This document shows positions 23,702 through 31,923 of a DNA stretch of 37,046 bases, in pieces. A program made the translations under genes and the position numbers. The DNA is from Bacillota bacterium (lineage in GTDB: Bacteria; Bacillota; Dethiobacteria; DTU022), in assembly GCA_033549065.1 (NCBI GenBank), contig JAWSUE010000001.1, positions 23,898 to 60,943 on the forward strand. The letters run 5' to 3'. Numbering within the stretch: position 1 is the first letter of the stretch; the number at the start of each line of letters is the position of its first letter. The notes under the pieces are model-generated. The model searched no databases, was not told the origin of the DNA, and worked only from the letters and a program-made list of their open reading frames with translations.

Positions 23702-24820
23702 ATGAACAGCTCTTTTCGGTTAATGACACTTAAGGGTATCCCGGTTGAGATCCATGTTAGCTGGTTGCTGGTTTTCTTTCTATTCAGCATCACCCTGGCC
23801 CAGGGATATTTCCCAGGCATCGTCGAGGGATTAAGCAACGAGGCATACTGGATAGCAGGTATAATCACCACCCTTGTCGTTTTTATATCGGTCCTCACTC
23901 ACGAGTTCGGACACTCATTGGTAGCTATCAGGGAAGGGATCCCGATAAAAAAAATTGTTCTCTTTATTTTCGGTGGGGTAGCCCAAATGGAATCGGAACC
24001 GGATAGCCCGGTTACAGAATTTAAAGTAACCGCAGCCGGCCCTTTGACAAGTCTTCTAATCGCCCTGGTTACCGGAGCAATCTACTATCTCATTCTGCCG
24101 GGCGGTAACATTGTCAGTGAATCAATCTTTTTTGTTGCCCGTCTGAATTTAATTATGGCCATTTTTAATCTAATTCCTGCATTCCCGCTGGATGGAGGCA
24201 GATTATTTCGTTCAGCTATATGGTATTTTGGAAAAAATATGCTAAGGGCAACCCGTGTAGCTGTCGGTTTTGGCAGTGTGCTCTCTTTTATTGCCATGGC
24301 TATAGGCTTTGTTATTATTTTTTTCCAGGGTAATCTCTTCGGACTTTGGCTGATATTTATTGGTTGGATGATCTATCAAGCCGGGCAGTCCAGCTATTCA
24401 CAGCTCGTTTTCAAAGAAACTTTTGCCGGCATGAAGGTGTCGGAATTGATGAGTACCGACCTGCAAACAATTTCTCCAGATGCATCACTTGAAGAGCTGG
24501 CAGAGCATTTTCTCCATTATAAATTTGGTGCATTTCCCGTAGTATACGGGTCCACAACACATGGTATAGTAACCCTGCAGAACATGAAAGATATTCCCCG
24601 TGAAAAATGGCCTGATACAACAGTCTCAAGCATTTTAACCTCGTTGAAAGATACACTTGTTCTAAAACCTGAAAGCGATGCTGCGGAGGTAATGATCAAA
24701 ATGGCTGCCAACAATGTGGGGCGGGCCCTGGTAATGAAAGATGGCGAGCTTCTGGGGTTGCTCAGTCGTACCGATATGATGCGATTCATTCAAATGCACA
24801 TGATACTCAGCGGTGAATAA
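23702..24820 (+). CDS. Site-2 protease family zinc metalloprotease with CBS domains
   Basis: A 372-residue membrane protease of family M50B. Six helices occupy residues 15-225. The zinc site is seen in LTHEFGHSLVA near residue 66 (HExxH) and the third ligand in NLIPAFPLDGGRLFR near 160. Two CBS domains follow from about residue 240 to 370 (MSTDLQTISPDASLEEL and VLKPESDAAEVMIKMAANNVGRALVM), which bind adenine nucleotides in related proteins. Such enzymes cut substrates within the membrane, as SpoIVFB does; the substrate here is unknown. ATG at 23702 follows AAAGGAG by about 10 bases. No anti-sigma factor gene is next to it. Confidence 0.9.
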   Translation: MNSSFRLMTLKGIPVEIHVSWLLVFFLFSITLAQGYFPGIVEGLSNEAYWIAGIITTLVVFISVLTHEFGHSLVAIREGIPIKKIVLFIFGGVAQMESEPDSPVTEFKVTAAGPLTSLLIALVTGAIYYLILPGGNIVSESIFFVARLNLIMAIFNLIPAFPLDGGRLFRSAIWYFGKNMLRATRVAVGFGSVLSFIAMAIGFVIIFFQGNLFGLWLIFIGWMIYQAGQSSYSQLVFKETFAGMKVSELMSTDLQTISPDASLEELAEHFLHYKFGAFPVVYGSTTHGIVTLQNMKDIPREKWPDTTVSSILTSLKDTLVLKPESDAAEVMIKMAANNVGRALVMKDGELLGLLSRTDMMRFIQMHMILSGE

Positions 24821-24851
24821 CCAATCCGTCAACCGCCTGAACTGAAAATTC

Positions 24852-24890
24852 AAGGATCACTTCCATTTCATCTTGCGAAACATGATCCTT
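24852..24890. repeat. Inverted repeat after the protease gene
   Basis: Perfect eight-base arms AAGGATCA and TGATCCTT separated by 23 bases, followed by TTGGTT. It may be a weak terminator for the protease transcript. A speculative minus-strand micro-ORF (24807-24911) overlaps it. Confidence 0.35.
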
Positions 24891-24967
24891 TTGGTTAAAA
24901 TGAACTACCAGCTGTAAACTCCTTACATCTGCTGTTCCTCCAATCTACCAAAGAAGGTGATACTAAT

Positions 24968-25408
24968 TTGACTCAACTGGCTGAACCGATATTAAAAGGT
25001 CTCAAGAAAAGCGGAAAACTTCTGCTGTTACTGATAAAAATTATTATCCCCGTTTCCTGCCTTGTAGCAATTCTCGATTTTTATGGAGTTATCGCAATAG
25101 TTGCCGGCTTTTTTACTCCGGCTATGGCACTATTCGGTCTGCCAGGAGAAGCAACAATAGTCTTGCTGTTGGGTATTTTCGTCAATTTATTTGCAGCACT
25201 GGGCGTGCTGACTACCATGACGCTTAACCCTCAACAAATTACTGTTCTGGCTGTTATGATCGGAATCTGTCATGAACTGCCGGTTGAAACTGTTATCTGC
25301 AGCTACACCGGGTTAAAAATACCCACATCTTCTGTTTTACGGCTCCTGACAGCTCTTGGTGCAGGACTGATCCTCAATATTGTTTACAGTCTCACTTCCG
25401 GAGGGTAA
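24968..25408 (+). CDS. Gate (nucleoside recognition) domain membrane protein, first of pair
   Basis: A 146-residue membrane protein with three to four helices and a nucleoside-recognition (Gate) domain: GFFTPAMALFGLPGEATIVLLLGIFVNLFAALG is typical, as is the later ICHELPVETVICSYTG. The family includes spore maturation proteins SpmA and SpmB and half-size transporter-like proteins; no transport activity is established for stand-alone forms. TTG at 24968 follows AGAAGGTG by about 9 bases. The partner gene starts 8 bases after its stop, so the two products probably assemble together. Confidence 0.8.
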   Translation: MTQLAEPILKGLKKSGKLLLLLIKIIIPVSCLVAILDFYGVIAIVAGFFTPAMALFGLPGEATIVLLLGIFVNLFAALGVLTTMTLNPQQITVLAVMIGICHELPVETVICSYTGLKIPTSSVLRLLTALGAGLILNIVYSLTSGG

Positions 25409-25416
25409 CCACAAAC

Positions 25417-25866
25417 ATGGAAATCATTATGTTACTTTACGATACAATTCTCAAAACCCTGATAAGTATAGGACGTATTGCCCTCCTGCTCATACCGATT
25501 TTAGTCAGTATAGAAGTTGCCCGGTATTACAAAATTATCGAAAAAATAACCGGTATTGTTAAAGGACCGCTGAAATTTTTAACCTTACCCCAGGAAGCTG
25601 CGTTACCTCTACTGGGAGGGATGTTATTTGGAATTGTCCTCGGCTCGGCACTGATTATTGATTATTCCAGAGAAGGATACCTTAAGAAGAGGGATTTATT
25701 ATTAATTGGCATTTTCCTCTGTATATCTCATTCTGTGGTTGAAGATACTTTTATCTTTGCTGTTTTTGGAGCCAACCCTCTTGTTATACTGGGAACCAGA
25801 ACTATCCTGGCCATTACAGTGACCAGGATAGCCGCATCATTGATTGATTACTTCAGGTTTCGATAA
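25417..25866 (+). CDS. Gate (nucleoside recognition) domain membrane protein, second of pair
   Basis: A 149-residue membrane protein with another Gate domain: IEKITGIVKGPLKFLTLPQEAALPLLGGMLFGIVLG followed by ISHSVVEDTFIFAVFGANP. It carries the same repeating features as its neighbour (a proline-rich core turn with glycine, then a conserved His-Ser or His-Glu helix) but is only distantly similar, so the pair could form a pseudo-symmetric heterodimer. The ribosome site GGAGGG lies in the last codons of the upstream gene, which suggests translational coupling. ATG at 25417; an internal ATG four codons later is possible. Its stop is 1 base from the convergent amidase stop. Confidence 0.8.
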   Translation: MEIIMLLYDTILKTLISIGRIALLLIPILVSIEVARYYKIIEKITGIVKGPLKFLTLPQEAALPLLGGMLFGIVLGSALIIDYSREGYLKKRDLLLIGIFLCISHSVVEDTFIFAVFGANPLVILGTRTILAITVTRIAASLIDYFRFR

Positions 25867-25867
25867 G

Positions 25868-27181
25868 CTAAATGTTGTATGCCTGATATTCTTCAAAAAC
25901 CCCGGAAATACCAACCGCCCAGTACAGCAGTAACTCATCGCCCATAAAGGGAGCGATAAACTGCAATCCAAGAGGCAGGTTATTTTCACCCTTTCCGGAT
26001 GGAACTGATAAAGAAGGCAGTCCTGTATTCGTCCAGGGTAGGCTCATGATCGGATTCCCTGTCGATGAAAGACCTTTTGGCGCTGTATCCGGTGCTGCAG
26101 GGGTCACCCAGAGGTCTATATTGTTCTCACGCATGACTGTCTCCAGCTCTTCGCGCAATGATTTTTGCCTTTTCCGCGCCTCATCAATTTCTGTCCTGCT
26201 TACTGTCATACCCTGCTCGATCAATTCAGCTGTTCTTGGCCGGTAGAGATCTTTAAACCGTGGATAAAGTTCTGCGTGTTCCAAGGCAAGTTCTGCTGAG
26301 ACCAGTTTTCTATGCCACATATTTATGGTTTCAATATCATCCATCACATTTATATTTTTAATGTCATACCCACTGTTTTTAAGCTGATCGAGCTGTTTGT
26401 TAAACGCCTCCAAAGATGCTGGAGAGGCCTGCTCCAGGTAATTGCCTCTCGGTACGCCCAGTGCAGGTTTGTAATCTACCTTAATTTCTTTCCAACCATG
26501 ACATAAAACCCGGGCCGCAAGGATCATGCCTTCCACATCCTGTGTAAAACAACCGACATGGTCTGCCGATCTTGAGAAATAAAGAAGCCCTTCACTTGGT
26601 ATTCGTTCATAGGTCGGTTTATAACCAACTACTCCGCAATAGGCAGCCGGACGATTAACCGAAGCAATAGTCTGTGTGCCCAGAGTCAGCGGACTGAATC
26701 CGGCTGCAACAGCAGCAACTGATCCACTGCTTGAACCTCCCGGGGTGTGCTCTATATTGTGTGGATTTCGGGTTGGACCGGGTTCAAAATAAGCAAACTC
26801 TGTTGTAACAGTTTTACCGAGAACCAAAGCTCCGGACTGACGCAACAGCCTTACACAATCAGCTTCAGGACCGGCAAGAAGTTTCGGATCAATTTTTGAA
26901 TTAGCCTTGGTTGGAAAACCATCAACCCGGTATATATCCTTTATACCGACCAGTACCCCAAACAGCGGTGGCCTTTTAGCCGGATCAGGATATGTTTTTA
27001 CCAAAATTTCTGCTTCTTCAAGCAATCTTACCCTGCGGCCGGGTTCCGGTAAAAAAGATTCAATCACAGAATCTTCGCTGTCCAGCAAGTCACAGGTTAC
27101 ATTAACGTGATCTTTCAGATCAAGCTTTCCACTAACCAGATCACGGGCCAGTTGGGCCAGGGGTGCGGGGTGAAGATACAT
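25868..27181 (-). CDS. Amidase signature family hydrolase
   Basis: A 437-residue amidase signature enzyme. The catalytic lysine is in LVGIKDIYRVDGFPT near residue 80; the nucleophile region is PGGSSSGSVAAVAAGFSPL near residue 152, with the second serine region TLGTQTIASVNRPAAYCGVVGYKPT. The bridging part reads GTQTIASVN where GatA-type enzymes have TDTGGSIR, so it is not a typical GatA of the tRNA amidotransferase, and no gatB or gatC is adjacent. The substrate (an aliphatic or aryl amide, or allophanate-like compound) is unknown. ATG at 27181 follows GGAGGA by about 7 bases. It follows galU on the same strand with a 40-base gap. Confidence 0.82.
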   Translation of the reverse strand: MYLHPAPLAQLARDLVSGKLDLKDHVNVTCDLLDSEDSVIESFLPEPGRRVRLLEEAEILVKTYPDPAKRPPLFGVLVGIKDIYRVDGFPTKANSKIDPKLLAGPEADCVRLLRQSGALVLGKTVTTEFAYFEPGPTRNPHNIEHTPGGSSSGSVAAVAAGFSPLTLGTQTIASVNRPAAYCGVVGYKPTYERIPSEGLLYFSRSADHVGCFTQDVEGMILAARVLCHGWKEIKVDYKPALGVPRGNYLEQASPASLEAFNKQLDQLKNSGYDIKNINVMDDIETINMWHRKLVSAELALEHAELYPRFKDLYRPRTAELIEQGMTVSRTEIDEARKRQKSLREELETVMRENNIDLWVTPAAPDTAPKGLSSTGNPIMSLPWTNTGLPSLSVPSGKGENNLPLGLQFIAPFMGDELLLYWAVGISGVFEEYQAYNI

Positions 27182-27221
27182 TTTTATTCCTCCTCGTGCA
27201 GTATAAAATTAAAAATCAGCC

Positions 27222-28088
27222 TTACTTCAAAAGTTCTATAAGATATGCTCTCAGCGCGGGAGCCAAATCTTCTCTCCTCAATGCATATTCGACAATTGCT
27301 TCCAGGTAGCCAAGCCTGTCGCCCACATCATAGCGCCTGCCTTTAAAGGTATAAGCCCATACCGTTGATTTCAAAGCCAGGTTATTTAATGCATCGGTTA
27401 ATTGAATCTCTCCACCGGAACCGGGGATCGTTTTTTCCAATATATCAAAAATCTCTGGATCAATGATATAGCGGCCTAAAACTGCAAGATCTGATACTGC
27501 ATCTTCCCTCTGCGGTTTTTCTGTAAGCTGCCTGACTCTGACTATATTTCCGATTTCACCGCCGGAATCAACTACACCGTATTTATGAACATTTTCCCAT
27601 CCAACTTGCTGGCAACCTAAAATGGTTTGCCCTTTATCTGAGTATATCTCTGCCATTTGACCGATCACAGGCTTCTCGGAATATACAATATCATCGCCTA
27701 ATAGAACTGCAAATGGATCGTTGCCGATAAATTTTCTGGCACAGAGAACTGCATGTCCTAAGCCCAAAGGTTCTTTTTGACGTATATAAAATATATTAGC
27801 CATCTCACTGATAGATTTTATTTCTGATACTTCACGGTCTTTGCCTTTTTGTCCGAGAAACATTTCGAGCTCGATATTATAGTCAAAATGATCTTCAATT
27901 GCCCTTTTATTTCGACCGGTAATGATCAAAATATCTTCGATGCCTGCCTCTACTGCTTCTTCAACAACGAACTGGATGGTCGGTTTATCAACAATGGGCA
28001 GCATCTCCTTGGGCATCGCCTTGGTTGCCGGTAAAAACCTGGTTCCCAGGCCGGCGGCAGGAATGACCGCTTTTTTTATTTTTGTAAT
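27222..28088 (-). CDS. galU: UTP-glucose-1-phosphate uridylyltransferase
   Basis: A 288-residue nucleotidyltransferase that makes UDP-glucose for polysaccharide and glycolipid synthesis. The signature AVIPAAGLGTRFLPATKAMPKEMLP lies at the N-terminus, with IDKPTIQFVVEEAVEAG, LGLGHAVLCAR, LLGDDIVY and FKGRRYDVGDRLGYLEA following in the usual order. Start: GGGGGTG is followed 8 bases after GGGGG by ATT at 28088, giving MTKIKKAVIPAAG, the normal GalU N-terminus. The in-frame TTG at 28103 and GTG at 28097 lie before or inside that ribosome site and have none of their own. I infer AUU initiation. A -10 hexamer at 28147-28152 is the likely promoter. Confidence 0.95.
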   Translation of the reverse strand: MTKIKKAVIPAAGLGTRFLPATKAMPKEMLPIVDKPTIQFVVEEAVEAGIEDILIITGRNKRAIEDHFDYNIELEMFLGQKGKDREVSEIKSISEMANIFYIRQKEPLGLGHAVLCARKFIGNDPFAVLLGDDIVYSEKPVIGQMAEIYSDKGQTILGCQQVGWENVHKYGVVDSGGEIGNIVRVRQLTEKPQREDAVSDLAVLGRYIIDPEIFDILEKTIPGSGGEIQLTDALNNLALKSTVWAYTFKGRRYDVGDRLGYLEAIVEYALRREDLAPALRAYLIELLK

Positions 28089-28146
28089 TGGTAACACCCC
28101 CAAATTCCATATATATAACTATTGTATTGATTAAACCCGGATTTTT

Positions 28147-28152
28147 ATTATA
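28147..28152 (-). promoter_or_regulatory. -10 element of galU
   Basis: A perfect TATAAT on the minus strand, about 60 bases before the galU start. No clear -35 hexamer is seen. Confidence 0.4.
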
Positions 28153-28261
28153 CCGAATATTTCTCCACTAATTAGTTCTATTCCTCTAATCAGGCATTCG
28201 CAGATCCAGATTACCCCTAAATAATTCTAAACCATATTTTCGATCAGATATAAAGTTACTA

Positions 28262-28270
28262 TGTTATAAT
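28262..28270 (+). promoter_or_regulatory. Extended -10 promoter of nadE
   Basis: TG-T-TATAAT, a perfect extended -10 element 27 bases before the nadE ATG, with no clear -35. The same motif occurs before the methyltransferase and RING-finger genes. Confidence 0.55.
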
Positions 28271-28297
28271 TGGATAAATTTAAATGGAGGGGATAAA

Positions 28298-29944
28298 ATG
28301 CGCATTGCCCTGGCTCAGTTAAACCCCACGATCGGAGCACTGACCGTCAATACAAAGAAAATTGCCGAACAGTATGAGATTGCTGCAAAAAATGATGTTG
28401 GTCTGGTCGTCTTTCCAGAACTAGCCCTGAGCGGCTATCCTCCAAAAGATTTGCTTCTGTATAAAAGTTACATTGAAAAAGAAAGCAAAATCCTCACAAA
28501 TCACATACTACCGCTCACCAAATATTCAGGACCGGCAATTTTGATTGGCGCTTCTTTCAGAGATTCCGGAAAGCTGTTTAATGCTGCCTTGTTTATCAGA
28601 GAAGGGGAAATAAAATCAGCCCACTTGAAAAGTTTACTGCCCAATTATGATGTATTTGATGAAGAAAGGTATTTTACCAGGGCACCGGATCTGCAATTGG
28701 AAAAGTTGGATGATCTGCCGACAGCAATCGTAATCTGTGAAGATATGTGGAATGATCACGACTTTTTCCAAAACCCAATCTACAATACTGATCCTCTTGA
28801 ACAACTTTTCCAACAAGGAGCCCGCCTGATGATAAACCTGTCATCATCGCCATACCATCTTGGCAAGCATAAACTTCGTGAAGAACTGATCTCTTTTTTG
28901 GCTAAAAAATATAATGCCGGTATTATTTACCTTAACCAGGTGGGTGGAAATGATGAACTTATATTTGATGGCTCGAGCCTGGCATTTAATAACCGGGGAG
29001 AATTACTTTATCGCGCTAAGAGTTTTTCGGAAGAGCTTTTCTATGTAGAAACCGACGATCTCTTTAAAAAAACATTTAAAAACCCAATACCTGTATGTGA
29101 AAACATGGAAACAGTCAGACGGGCTTTGTGCCTCGGGCTTAAGGATTATGTGCATAAAACCGGATTTGAAAAAGTAGTTCTTGGTTTAAGCGGTGGAGTT
29201 GACTCAGCAGTAGTTGCTGTTCTGGCTGCTGAAGCCCTTGGACCTGATAATGTTTTGGGCATTATGATGCCTTCTCCGTATTCGTCCAGCCACAGCGTGG
29301 AAGATGCAGTCGCACTTGCTGAAAACCTTGGGATACAGTACAGAATAGTTGAAATAGAAAAGCCTTTCAACACTTATCTTGAATTATTAAACGACGGGCA
29401 GAGGGCATTTTTCGACCTGGCTGAAGAAAACCTGCAGGCCAGAATCAGGGGAAATATCGTCATGCATGTTTCAAACCGGGAAGGCTACCTGGCACTTGCA
29501 ACGGGTAACAAATCAGAACTCGCTGTGGGATATTGCACACTATATGGAGATATGTCAGGAGGACTTGCTGTAATAGCGGATCTCCCAAAAATGATGGTAT
29601 ATGAACTGGCCAACTACCTGAACAGCAGGCAATCCTCTGAAATAATCCCTGATAGAACTATAAGAAAAGCACCCTCTGCGGAACTAAGGCCTAATCAAAA
29701 AGATGAAGACTCTCTTCCTCCATATCATATCCTTGACCCTATTCTTCAATTGTATATTGAAGAAAACTTTGCCATTTCAGAAATAATAGCAAAAGGGTTT
29801 GAAAAAGAAACAGTTGAACGAGTTATTTATATGGTTGACCGGGCAGAATTTAAAAGGAGACAGGCCGCCCCGGGCTTACGTATCACCACCCGTGCATTTG
29901 GTTCCGGACGTAGAATGCCTATAGCCCGCAGTTATGATTACTAA
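28298..29944 (+). CDS. nadE: Glutamine-dependent NAD+ synthetase
   Basis: A 548-residue two-domain enzyme. The N-terminal nitrilase-like glutaminase (residues 1-260) shows the glutamate in VVFPELALSGYPPKDLL, the lysine in HLKSLLPNYDVFDEERYF, and the catalytic cysteine in AIVICEDMW. Ammonia is channelled to the C-terminal synthetase domain with the ATP P-loop VLGLSGGVDSAVVAVLAAE near residue 295, LATGNKSELAVGYCTLYGDMSGG near 405, and the C-terminal RAEFKRRQAAPGLRIT. It amidates deamido-NAD. Length matches the family. ATG at 28298 follows GGAGG by 7 bases. It is followed by mnmG after 41 bases. Confidence 0.96.
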   Translation: MRIALAQLNPTIGALTVNTKKIAEQYEIAAKNDVGLVVFPELALSGYPPKDLLLYKSYIEKESKILTNHILPLTKYSGPAILIGASFRDSGKLFNAALFIREGEIKSAHLKSLLPNYDVFDEERYFTRAPDLQLEKLDDLPTAIVICEDMWNDHDFFQNPIYNTDPLEQLFQQGARLMINLSSSPYHLGKHKLREELISFLAKKYNAGIIYLNQVGGNDELIFDGSSLAFNNRGELLYRAKSFSEELFYVETDDLFKKTFKNPIPVCENMETVRRALCLGLKDYVHKTGFEKVVLGLSGGVDSAVVAVLAAEALGPDNVLGIMMPSPYSSSHSVEDAVALAENLGIQYRIVEIEKPFNTYLELLNDGQRAFFDLAEENLQARIRGNIVMHVSNREGYLALATGNKSELAVGYCTLYGDMSGGLAVIADLPKMMVYELANYLNSRQSSEIIPDRTIRKAPSAELRPNQKDEDSLPPYHILDPILQLYIEENFAISEIIAKGFEKETVERVIYMVDRAEFKRRQAAPGLRITTRAFGSGRRMPIARSYDY

Positions 29945-29985
29945 TCACTTTTTACTGATTATATTTTTCTATGGAGTGAAATAGT

Positions 29986-31923
29986 ATGTCTGCCATAAAT
30001 AAAAGCAGCATGGACCAGGAAAGCTATGATATTGTGGTTGTAGGCGCAGGACATGCCGGTTGTGAAGCTGCCCTGGCAGCTGCCCGATTGGGCTGTCGCA
30101 CTCTTTTATTAACTCTCAACCTCGACATGACTGCATACATGGCCTGCAATCCCTCTCTGGGCGGGCCGGGGAAAGGGCATCTTGTACGTGAAATTGATGC
30201 ACTCGGCGGAGAGATGGCCAGAATAGCCGACAAAAACCTGCTTCAGGTCCGCCTGCTTAACACCGGTAAGGGACCGGCAGTACAGGCTTTAAGAGCACAG
30301 ATCGATAAATGGGGTTACCAGCGTTCAATGCGGCTCGCTCTTGAGAGTGAGCCAAGATTAACAATTCGTGAAGATATGGCTGAAGAACTGATAACCGAAA
30401 ACAAGGCAGTGAAAGCCGTCAAGGGTCGCAGCGGTGCATTGTTTCCCTGTAGAACAGCTATCATCTGCAGCGGAGTATATCTGGCATCAGAAATTTTTTT
30501 GGGTGACCTTCACTATACAGCCTCTCCGGGTAGCCTGACTCCTTCCTTCAGCCTGGTTTCCAGTCTCGAAGATCTGGGCATTGAATTTGACAGGTTTAAA
30601 ACCGGTACTCCGCCCCGGATTTACAAACGAAGTATAGATTTCTCAAAATTAATTCCAGTTTACGGTGAACCCGGTGCTCCCGGTTTTTCAATAAATACTT
30701 TAGAAACTCCAAAAGAACAAATTCCATGCTGGATGACCTACACTAACCCGGAAACCCACCGTGTAATCAGGGAAAATTTTTCAGTAGCTCCAATATACAG
30801 CGGGCTGATCAAAGGGCGCGGCCCCAGGTATTGCCCTTCAATTGAAGATAAAATTGTCCGTTTTGCCGACCGGGATCGCCATCCTGTTTTTATCGAACCT
30901 GAAGGAGCGGATACTGATGAACTATATCTTCAGGGAATTTCTACAGGGCTTCCTCCCAAAATACAGGAAGCATTCCTTCGAACAATAACCGGCCTTGAAA
31001 ATGTAGAAGTAATGCGACCGGCTTACGCCATTGAGTATAATTATGCACCACCGGTTCAACTTAAATTAACTCTAGAAACCAAGAAGATCAGCGGGCTCTT
31101 TTTTGCCGGTCAGATTAACGGTACTACCGGTTACGAAGAAGCTGCAGCCCAGGGATTAATTGCCGGAATCAATGCAGTACAATCCTTCAGAAACAACGAT
31201 CCCTTGATTTTAAGACGCAGCGAAGCATATATAGGAGTTATGATTGACGATCTTGTAACCCGTGGTGTTCAGGAACCGTATCGAATATTTACATCAAGAG
31301 GAGAATATCGACTACTGCTGCGCCAGGATAACGCTGATTTACGGCTCAGTGAAAAAGGCAGATTACTCGGCCTGCTTGATGATGAAAGATACAATGCTTA
31401 CAAGATCAAAAAGAATTATATCGAAAATGAATTGAAGAGGTTAAAGGAAATAAGGCATAATCCAGGTGGAGAAATTGAAGTGTTTTTAAAGAGCCATGGC
31501 TCTGCCCTGCCAAAACACCCGCTGACCGCTTTAGAACTGATCAGAAGGCCGGAAATTAGTTATCCGGCTTACCTGGAATGGGAACAGGCCAGACAGCCCG
31601 ATCTGCCAAATGGAACTCTTGGAGAATTGGAAAATCAAATCAAGTATGAAGGTTACATATCAAAGCAGAAACAAATGATCGAAAAAACGTCAAAAATGCA
31701 TGAGAAAAAAATACCGGAGAACTTTGATTACAGCAAAGCTATAAATCTTTCAAAAGAAGCGCGTCAAAAGCTGGAAAAAATTCGCCCTGCAACTATTGGC
31801 CAGGCGAGCCGAATGGAAGGAGTTAGCCCTGCTGATATTACGGTTCTAATGCTATACCTGGAAAGGCCTGAAACCCTTGATGCCATAGCAGGTAACAGAA
31901 AAGAGCATAAAAATGAACAGTGA
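29986..31923 (+). CDS. mnmG: tRNA uridine 5-carboxymethylaminomethyl modification enzyme, FAD subunit
   Basis: A 645-residue FAD enzyme that, with the GTPase MnmE, places the aminomethyl-type group at carbon 5 of wobble U34. The dinucleotide fold VVVGAGHAGCEAALAAARLG starts near residue 17; family landmarks are MACNPSLGGPGKGHLVREIDALGGEM, FKTGTPPRI, GRGPRYCPSIEDKIVRF and GLFFAGQINGTTGYEEAAAQG. The C-terminal helical domain that binds tRNA is complete. ATG at 29986 is 6 bases after TGGAGTGA. The gene overlaps the radical SAM gene by 11 bases. mnmE is not in the window; it usually sits beside mnmG, so the arrangement here is different. Confidence 0.96.
   Translation: MSAINKSSMDQESYDIVVVGAGHAGCEAALAAARLGCRTLLLTLNLDMTAYMACNPSLGGPGKGHLVREIDALGGEMARIADKNLLQVRLLNTGKGPAVQALRAQIDKWGYQRSMRLALESEPRLTIREDMAEELITENKAVKAVKGRSGALFPCRTAIICSGVYLASEIFLGDLHYTASPGSLTPSFSLVSSLEDLGIEFDRFKTGTPPRIYKRSIDFSKLIPVYGEPGAPGFSINTLETPKEQIPCWMTYTNPETHRVIRENFSVAPIYSGLIKGRGPRYCPSIEDKIVRFADRDRHPVFIEPEGADTDELYLQGISTGLPPKIQEAFLRTITGLENVEVMRPAYAIEYNYAPPVQLKLTLETKKISGLFFAGQINGTTGYEEAAAQGLIAGINAVQSFRNNDPLILRRSEAYIGVMIDDLVTRGVQEPYRIFTSRGEYRLLLRQDNADLRLSEKGRLLGLLDDERYNAYKIKKNYIENELKRLKEIRHNPGGEIEVFLKSHGSALPKHPLTALELIRRPEISYPAYLEWEQARQPDLPNGTLGELENQIKYEGYISKQKQMIEKTSKMHEKKIPENFDYSKAINLSKEARQKLEKIRPATIGQASRMEGVSPADITVLMLYLERPETLDAIAGNRKEHKNEQ

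Noticed and set aside
25868-27181. Calling the amidase gatA
   Set aside because: The nucleophile region deviates from GatA and no gatB or gatC is adjacent.
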